Source: Actinobacteria bacterium HGW-Actinobacteria-2
GTDB lineage: Bacteria; Actinomycetota; Actinomycetes; Propionibacteriales; Propionibacteriaceae
Reading direction: 5' to 3'
Length of the DNA: 64,000 bases
Assembly: GCA_002841335.1 (NCBI GenBank)
Contig: PHEY01000001.1
Location: 619,816 to 683,815 of the forward strand
Part shown: positions 59,245 to 64,000 of the stretch, one piece after another
Layout of the letters: each line of letters starts with the position of its first letter
Numbering within the stretch: the first letter of the stretch is position 1
Position numbers and translations under genes: made by a program
The notes under the pieces: generated by a model
Told to the model about the DNA's origin: nothing
Databases searched by the model: none
What the model saw: only the letters and a program-made list of their open reading frames with translations

Positions 59245-60279
59245 ATGGCACCACCCCGCCGTCCCAGTGTGAAAGATGTTGCCGAACTCGCCGACGTCTC
59301 GATCGGGACAGTCTCCAACGTTTTGAATCGGCCCGACCTGGTTGCACCAGCCACTCGCGCACGGGTCGAGGCGGCAATGGAGCGACTCCGCTATCACCGC
59401 AACGCTTCAGCCCGGCAGCTGCGTGCCGGAGTCTCCAGCACTGTCGGTGCGGTCGTCTCCAATGTGTCCAACCCGTTCTACACCGAGCTGATCCGCGGCA
59501 TCGAGGACCGGCTCGCGGATGTCGGCCACAGCCTGATCATCTGCAGCTCCGACAACGACCCCGAACGCGAGGCCCGCGCGTTGCGCCTGCTGGGTGAGCA
59601 GGGCGTTCGTGGGGTGCTGATCACCCCCACCGACGCCACCGACTCCCGGCTAGCGGTGTTGTCCGAGTTGGGTATCCCGGTGGTTGTGCTGGACGCCCAT
59701 CTGGACGGCTATCCCAGCGTCACCCTCGATCACTTCCGCGGGGGCCGCTTGGCCGTCGAGCACCTTCTTGAGCAAGGCCACCGTCGCATCGCGATCATCG
59801 CCCGCAAGATCTTGCAGCCCAGTCAGGAGCGTTGCGCCGGTGCGACCGAGGCGATCGCCGCGGCGGGCCTTGACCCGGCGGAGGTGCTCACGATCATCCA
59901 CATCGATGAGGCCAGTGCCAACAGTGGGCAGCAAGCCATCGCCCCGGTGCTGGACGGCCCCAAACCGCCGACGGCAGTGTTTGCCCTTAACGACATCGTC
60001 TCCTTGGGCGTGCTGCGTGAGCTCCGCCGACGCGGGTTGCGCGTTCCTGAGGACGTCGCCGTGGTCGGCTACGACGACCTGTTCTTGGCCGCGGAGCTGA
60101 TGGTGCCGCTGACCTCGGTGCGTCAACCGATGCGCGAAATGGGCTGGGCGGGCGCCGATCTGTTGTTGGCGGGAAGCCCGAGGCAGGCTTTCACCCCAGA
60201 ACTGATCGTGCGCGCCTCGTCCGACTTCGATCGAACGAACTCGGTCGATCGGACGAACTCGGGCGCACAGGGCCGCTAG
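59245..60279 (+). CDS. LacI family transcriptional regulator
   Basis: A 344-residue regulator with the LacI HTH (SVKDVAELADVSIGTVSNVL, then RVEAAMERLRYHRNASARQLR) and a periplasmic-binding-protein-like effector domain (about 65-330; VSNVSNPFYTELIRGIEDRL, YDDLFLAAELMVPLTSVRQP). GAAAGGG precedes the ATG. It follows pyrC by 55 bp on the same strand, an unusual neighbour, and its 3' end overlaps the convergent thioesterase by 4 bp. The ligand, by family a sugar or nucleoside, is unknown. Confidence 0.9.
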   Translation: MAPPRRPSVKDVAELADVSIGTVSNVLNRPDLVAPATRARVEAAMERLRYHRNASARQLRAGVSSTVGAVVSNVSNPFYTELIRGIEDRLADVGHSLIICSSDNDPEREARALRLLGEQGVRGVLITPTDATDSRLAVLSELGIPVVVLDAHLDGYPSVTLDHFRGGRLAVEHLLEQGHRRIAIIARKILQPSQERCAGATEAIAAAGLDPAEVLTIIHIDEASANSGQQAIAPVLDGPKPPTAVFALNDIVSLGVLRELRRRGLRVPEDVAVVGYDDLFLAAELMVPLTSVRQPMREMGWAGADLLLAGSPRQAFTPELIVRASSDFDRTNSVDRTNSGAQGR

Positions 60280-61145
60280 CGCGTCGCCTCGGCGACGGCC
60301 GGCCAGCGCTCCGCCGCGGCCAGCATGATCGGCGGCAGCGGCACCGGACGAGCATTCGCGTCACCGGCGACCACGACGGTCCGGGTCCGCACCAGCACCC
60401 GCGAATCCAGCGGGTCGACGATCTCAGCGATGGTGGTCATCGAGGATCGCCCCACTCGCCCGATCGCAGTGCGCACCAGGTAGGGCTCGGGGCGCAACAG
60501 GATCTGACCGAGGTAGTCGACGTCCTGGCGGGCCACCATCCAGAGCATGCCGTCCTCGGCAGCGACAGCCATGCGGTGCGGGCCGTCCGGGTCGGGGCTC
60601 ATCCGCACCCGCGCCTCGGCGATGTAGTCGAACACTCGCACGTTGTTGACGTGGCCGTAGGAGTCCAAGTCCGACCAGCGCACCGTGAACGGAAAGTCGA
60701 AGGCCTGCTCGCCGACGTGCCAACGCCCCAGCGGCGGGAACGGCTCAAGCTCGACCGACTGCGCCGCGAACCAGCCGCGCTCGGCGCCGGTCATCCGGCG
60801 GACGCGATTTGCCCGGTAGTCGAACAGGCACAGCGTCGAGCGCCCGCGGGCGACCTCGCGGCCGTCCTGGAGGACGGAGTAGCCCAGCACGAACCGGGAC
60901 GCGCCTACCGGCCCCACGGACAGCTCGATCTTCATCGGTGTCGTGCTGAACCCGATCGGGGCAAGATACTCGATCTGGTGACCGACCACCATCGTCGAGT
61001 CGCCGAGCAGATGGGCGTTGGGCCCGGCCAGCAGCCACTCCACCCGAGCCTCTTGGAGGTAATCGGCGATCACCGCATTGTTGACGTGCCCTTGGGCGTC
61101 CAGATCGACCCACCGCAGACCGACGGTGGCGGTGTAGCTACTCAC
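60276..61145 (-). CDS. Double-hotdog acyl-CoA/ACP thioesterase
   Basis: A 289-residue protein with two hotdog domains: about 1-135 (RWVDLDAQGHVNNAVIADYL) and 150-275 (RWSDLDSYGHVNNVRVFDYI, each quoted to 20 or fewer). Both repeats carry the Asp/HVNN active-site pattern of 4-hydroxybenzoyl-CoA-type thioesterases. It probably hydrolyses acyl-CoA or acyl-ACP. It starts at GTG 61143-61145, overlapping the fadD stop by 3-4 bp, so expression with fadD is coupled. Confidence 0.88.
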   Translation of the reverse strand: MSSYTATVGLRWVDLDAQGHVNNAVIADYLQEARVEWLLAGPNAHLLGDSTMVVGHQIEYLAPIGFSTTPMKIELSVGPVGASRFVLGYSVLQDGREVARGRSTLCLFDYRANRVRRMTGAERGWFAAQSVELEPFPPLGRWHVGEQAFDFPFTVRWSDLDSYGHVNNVRVFDYIAEARVRMSPDPDGPHRMAVAAEDGMLWMVARQDVDYLGQILLRPEPYLVRTAIGRVGRSSMTTIAEIVDPLDSRVLVRTRTVVVAGDANARPVPLPPIMLAAAERWPAVAEATR

Positions 61146-62968
61146 TCGACCGTTTCGTCGTCGTACAGGGAGGCCACGACGTCGGCGTACTGGTCGGTGA
61201 CCACCTTGCGCCGCACCTTCATGTTCGGGGTGACGCCGCCATCATCGACGCTCAACTCGGCCGGCAGAACGGCGAAGCGCTTCACCGTCTCCCAGCGTTC
61301 GAGCTTTGCATTGGCCGAAGCCATGAACCGCTCCAGCGTCTTGCGCAGTTCCTCGTGCTGGGTGAGTTCGGCGTAGGAGAGGTCGCTGAGCCCCTTGCGG
61401 GCGGCCCATTTGGCCAGGTTGTCACGATCCATGGTGAGCAGCGCGGAGATGTACTTGCGGCCATCACCCACGGCCACCACCTGCGACACGTAAGGAATCG
61501 TGGCGGCGATCACCGTTTCGACCTTGACCGGCGCGACGTACTTTCCGCCGGAGGTCTTCATCAGATCCTTCTTGCGGTCGGTGATCGACAGGTAGCCGTC
61601 GGCGTCGAGCTCACCGATGTCGCCGGTGTGGAACCAGCCGTCGATCAGCACCTCGGCGGTGCGCTCAGGGTCGTTGTGGTAGCCGCGCATCACACCGGGG
61701 CCCTTGATCAGGATCTCGCCGTCCTCGGCGATCTTGATCTCGGTGCCGGGAAGGGCCGGCCCGACCGTGCCCAGCCGCGGCTTCTGCGGGACGTTGAAGC
61801 AACTGATCGCGCTGGTTTCGGTCATCCCGTAGCCCTCGACGACGAGCAGACCGGCGGAGTAGAACCACGCCTGCACCTGCGCGCTGAGCTTGGCCGAGCC
61901 GGAGATGAAGAACTCGACGTTGCCGCCCATCCGCTCCTTCAGCTTGCTGAACACCAGCTTGTCGGCCAGCGCGTAGGCCGCCCGCATGGACACCGGCATC
62001 GGCTCGCCGTTCATCCGGTAATCGCGGGACGCGCGACCGACCGCGAACGCCCAGCGGGCGATACGACCTTTGACCCCGCTGCGGGGCGAGGACAGCATGA
62101 CCGCGCCACGCACCTTCTCGAAGATCCGCGGTGCGCCGCACATGAACTCCGGGCTGACTTCCCCGAGCCCGCTGACGATCTTGTCGACGCGACCGTCGAC
62201 CGCCGAGCTGAAGCCGATGGCCATCTGGGCGGCGATCAGCGCCTTGCCGAACACGTGCGACAGCGGCAGCCACAGGTACTGGACGTAGTTGGGCGGAATG
62301 ATCTCCATGTCGCGCAGCGTCGTGCCCTCGTAGACCCAGCAGCTGTGCAGCAGCTCCACGCCCTTGGGACGTCCGGTGGTGCCGGAGGTGTAGATCAAGG
62401 TGGCCAGCTGGTCGCCGGCGGTGACCGCGATGGCCTGGTCGACCACGTCCGGCTGCGCGTCCAGATGCTGCTCACCCAGGGCGACGAACTGCGCCCAGCT
62501 GAACACCCGCTTGCCGTCGGCAGCGTCCTCGCCGTCCATCAGGATCACATGCGAGAGTGCGGCGACCAGCGTCGGGTTGGCGTCCACCTTGGCGAGCTGC
62601 TCGGCGTTCTCGGCGAACATCATCACCGAACCGGAGTCGGTCACGATGTAAGCGAAATCCTCCCCCTGGGTGTTGGGGTAGATGGTGGTGGTGGCACCGC
62701 CGGCGCAGTTGATCGCCAGGTCGGCCAGCAGCCATTCGATTCGCGTGCTGGCCACGATAGTGACCCGCTCTTCGCTCTTCAGCCCCAGCCCCAGAAGTGC
62801 AGCCGACAGGATGTCCACGCGCCGCTGAGTTTCGGCCCAGTCGATGCTGACCCATTGCTCATTGCCGTCGCGATATCGGAATGCCTCGCCGGCGGGAGTC
62901 GTGCTCACTCGCCACCGCAGCATCTGACCCACATTGGTCGCTTCAGCGATCTTGTTCATCGCCGCCAT
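61142..62968 (-). CDS. fadD: Long-chain fatty acid-CoA ligase (FadD15-like)
   Basis: A 608-residue ANL-superfamily acyl-CoA synthetase. Motifs: LIYTSGTTGRPKGVEL (P-loop) near residue 190, YGMTETSA, WFHTGDIGELDADGYLSITD and DLMKTSGGKYVAPVKVE with the C-terminal domain (Lys in TPNMKVRRK). It activates fatty acids for lipid synthesis or degradation. ATG 62966-62968 (MAAMNKIAEAT) and 62957-62959 are both possible; the upstream GAGAGGG is too near the first and rather far from the second. The longer open frame belongs to the divergent regulator region. Confidence 0.92.
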   Translation of the reverse strand: MAAMNKIAEATNVGQMLRWRVSTTPAGEAFRYRDGNEQWVSIDWAETQRRVDILSAALLGLGLKSEERVTIVASTRIEWLLADLAINCAGGATTTIYPNTQGEDFAYIVTDSGSVMMFAENAEQLAKVDANPTLVAALSHVILMDGEDAADGKRVFSWAQFVALGEQHLDAQPDVVDQAIAVTAGDQLATLIYTSGTTGRPKGVELLHSCWVYEGTTLRDMEIIPPNYVQYLWLPLSHVFGKALIAAQMAIGFSSAVDGRVDKIVSGLGEVSPEFMCGAPRIFEKVRGAVMLSSPRSGVKGRIARWAFAVGRASRDYRMNGEPMPVSMRAAYALADKLVFSKLKERMGGNVEFFISGSAKLSAQVQAWFYSAGLLVVEGYGMTETSAISCFNVPQKPRLGTVGPALPGTEIKIAEDGEILIKGPGVMRGYHNDPERTAEVLIDGWFHTGDIGELDADGYLSITDRKKDLMKTSGGKYVAPVKVETVIAATIPYVSQVVAVGDGRKYISALLTMDRDNLAKWAARKGLSDLSYAELTQHEELRKTLERFMASANAKLERWETVKRFAVLPAELSVDDGGVTPNMKVRRKVVTDQYADVVASLYDDETVE

Positions 62969-63161
62969 CACCCTCTCGTCGCACCCACATCTGAGGGGAT
63001 GCGCTCCGCAGTCTAGGACTGTGCTCAGCCTAAGCGGACAGACGCCCCCGCCGCACGAGGAATTTGTTCGCATCTGGACGCTGAGCCGGTGGCGAGTTTG
63101 ATGATTTCCCTGACCAAACCGCAATAGTGATTGAAACCTCAACAGAGCGTAAGATGTCGGC
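62969..63161. promoter_or_regulatory. Divergent promoter region of fadD and marR
   Basis: A 193-bp gap between divergent genes. The part next to marR is AT-richer; TTGAAACCTCAA at about 63132-63143 is a short imperfect inverted repeat (TTGA/TCAA) and a possible operator for the MarR protein. No strong -35/-10 pair is evident. Confidence 0.35.
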
Positions 63162-63638
63162 ATGCAAAGGACCGCGATCACTCCCCGTTGGCTGGATGCC
63201 GAACAGCAAGTGATCTGGCGCGCCTTCCTGAGCGGTACCAACCGCGTGTTTCTCGAACTGGACGCTGAGTTGCGCCGGTTCGGTCTCGATCTGGGCGAGT
63301 ACGAGATTCTGGTGAACCTGTCCGAAAGCCCCGACCACGAACTGCGAATGTCCGATCTGGCCGACCGAGTGCGCCAGTCGCGGTCTCGCCTCACCCACAC
63401 CGTGGGTCGCATGGAGGCCAAAGGCATCCTGGTACGCAATGCTTGCCCGTCCGATGGCCGCGGCGTGAACGCCCGGCTCACCGATGAGGGCTACGCGCTG
63501 TTGGTCGAGGCCGCGCCCTACCACGTCGAATCAGTGCGCCGCGTGCTGGTCGACGTGGTTGATCCCGACGACTTCGTGGCGCTGGGACGGGCGATGGCTG
63601 CCGTCGCCGACGCAGACGCCCCGACGGAAGCCGACTGA
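63162..63638 (+). CDS. MarR family transcriptional regulator
   Basis: A 158-residue winged-helix regulator: dimerisation helix (about 12-40), HTH with MSDLADRVRQSRSRLTHTVG near residue 66 and the wing with ARLTDEGYALL. It is divergent from fadD and may control fadD and the thioesterase in response to a fatty acid or aromatic ligand. The gene ends in a stretch of GAC/GCC-rich near-tandem repeats (GCCGAC and CCGACGGA units, about 63606-63668) that continue past the stop. Confidence 0.88.
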   Translation: MQRTAITPRWLDAEQQVIWRAFLSGTNRVFLELDAELRRFGLDLGEYEILVNLSESPDHELRMSDLADRVRQSRSRLTHTVGRMEAKGILVRNACPSDGRGVNARLTDEGYALLVEAAPYHVESVRRVLVDVVDPDDFVALGRAMAAVADADAPTEAD

Positions 63639-64000
63639 CACCGACGGAGACCGACGGACGCCGACTGATGCGTTGCAGGGTCCTGCCCCCCCACCATCCT
63701 CGCTGGTTGAACAGCGGCGCGGCGGCGCGTCGAAACCCCCACGCTGGCCGAGCAGCGGCGCAACCGCGGGTCGACACCACTGTTCCTCCCCAGTCCAGCA
63801 GCCACACAGCCGCCTGCCCCGCGCTGGCCGAGAAGCGGCGCAGCCGCATGTCGGACCACTTGAGACCGGCCCGCGCCCAGACCCCTCGCCAATCGAGCAA
63901 CTGCCCGACCGCACCCACAGCGGGGTAAGCGCAACCGGTGTCGAATCCACCCGAGAACCCGCACAACCGCCCGCCCCGGCATCCGAACAGCCACACAGCC
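63639..64000. repeat. Cluster of degenerate REP-like repeats at the window end
   Basis: No gene is supported in this stretch. Four diverged units of the GGTTGAGC...GTCGAAACC type occur at 63705-63737, 63743-63779, 63822-63858 and about 63888-63955. The core reads GAGCAGCGGCGCAACCGCGG in the second copy, so each unit can still form a GC-rich hairpin. Units are about 30-60 bp apart. Confidence 0.6.

Noticed and set aside
1..64000. CRISPR arrays or prophage
   Set aside because: No regularly spaced direct repeats with unique spacers, no cas genes and no phage structural genes were seen; the only repeats are the REP-like units near 56 kb and 63.7 kb.

Overview
The window is high-GC DNA with short intergenic gaps, many 1-20 bp gene overlaps, frequent GTG starts and actinobacterial families (DUF222/13E12 HNH nuclease, Nei2-type glycosylase, VKOR plus DsbA-like pair, double-hotdog thioesterase, PTS with a LicT antiterminator). 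It is most likely chromosome of an actinobacterium, plausibly of the Propionibacteriaceae. That placement is inference from gene content and style; no rRNA or marker search was possible.

Layout. 0-6.1 kb: end of a RecB-like nuclease, a HutC-type GntR regulator with a DasR/NagR-like operator, and a tightly overlapping menaquinone operon menE-menA-menC-menD on the minus strand. 6.2-10.2 kb: a secreted transglycosylase-like protein facing an operon of dCMP deaminase, an unusual two-module histidine kinase and a LuxR-type response regulator. 10.3-12.3 kb: a riboflavin ABC uptake pair (RibY/RibX-like) behind a clear FMN riboswitch. 12.4-17.7 kb: alanine dehydrogenase, an MFS exporter with its TetR regulator and operator, and a VKOR/DsbA disulfide-forming pair. 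17.7-28.2 kb: polysaccharide deacetylase lipoprotein, YdcF protein, a beta-glucoside PTS controlled by a RAT/terminator and LicT-type antiterminator, an OmpR-type two-component system, an amidase and a TetR regulator. 28.3-32.6 kb: a 1449-residue fusion related to 2-hydroxyacyl-CoA dehydratase activases, next to a perfect 16-bp palindrome. 32.7-40.4 kb: DJ-1/PfpI protein, XRE/membrane pair, secreted alpha-amylase, large secreted repeat protein, DHFR-like reductase.

40.6-47.3 kb is the accessory region: a leucine-rich-repeat-like protein, a DUF4291 gene overlapping an orphan gene, a 1124-residue NACHT NTPase, about 620 bp without a gene, a small membrane ORF probably cut by an insertion, a transposase C-terminal remnant, and a tRNA-Pro(TGG) cut after its T-arm start. 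This is the best candidate for an undescribed (possibly antiphage) locus.

47.4-64 kb returns to core content: a DUF2231 membrane protein, an unknown protein coupled to nei2, pepN and a HAD phosphatase, an HNH nuclease, pyrR-pyrB-pyrC with a leader hairpin, a LacI regulator, and fadD plus thioesterase divergent from a MarR regulator. REP-like hairpin repeats fill the gap before pyrR and the right end of the window.
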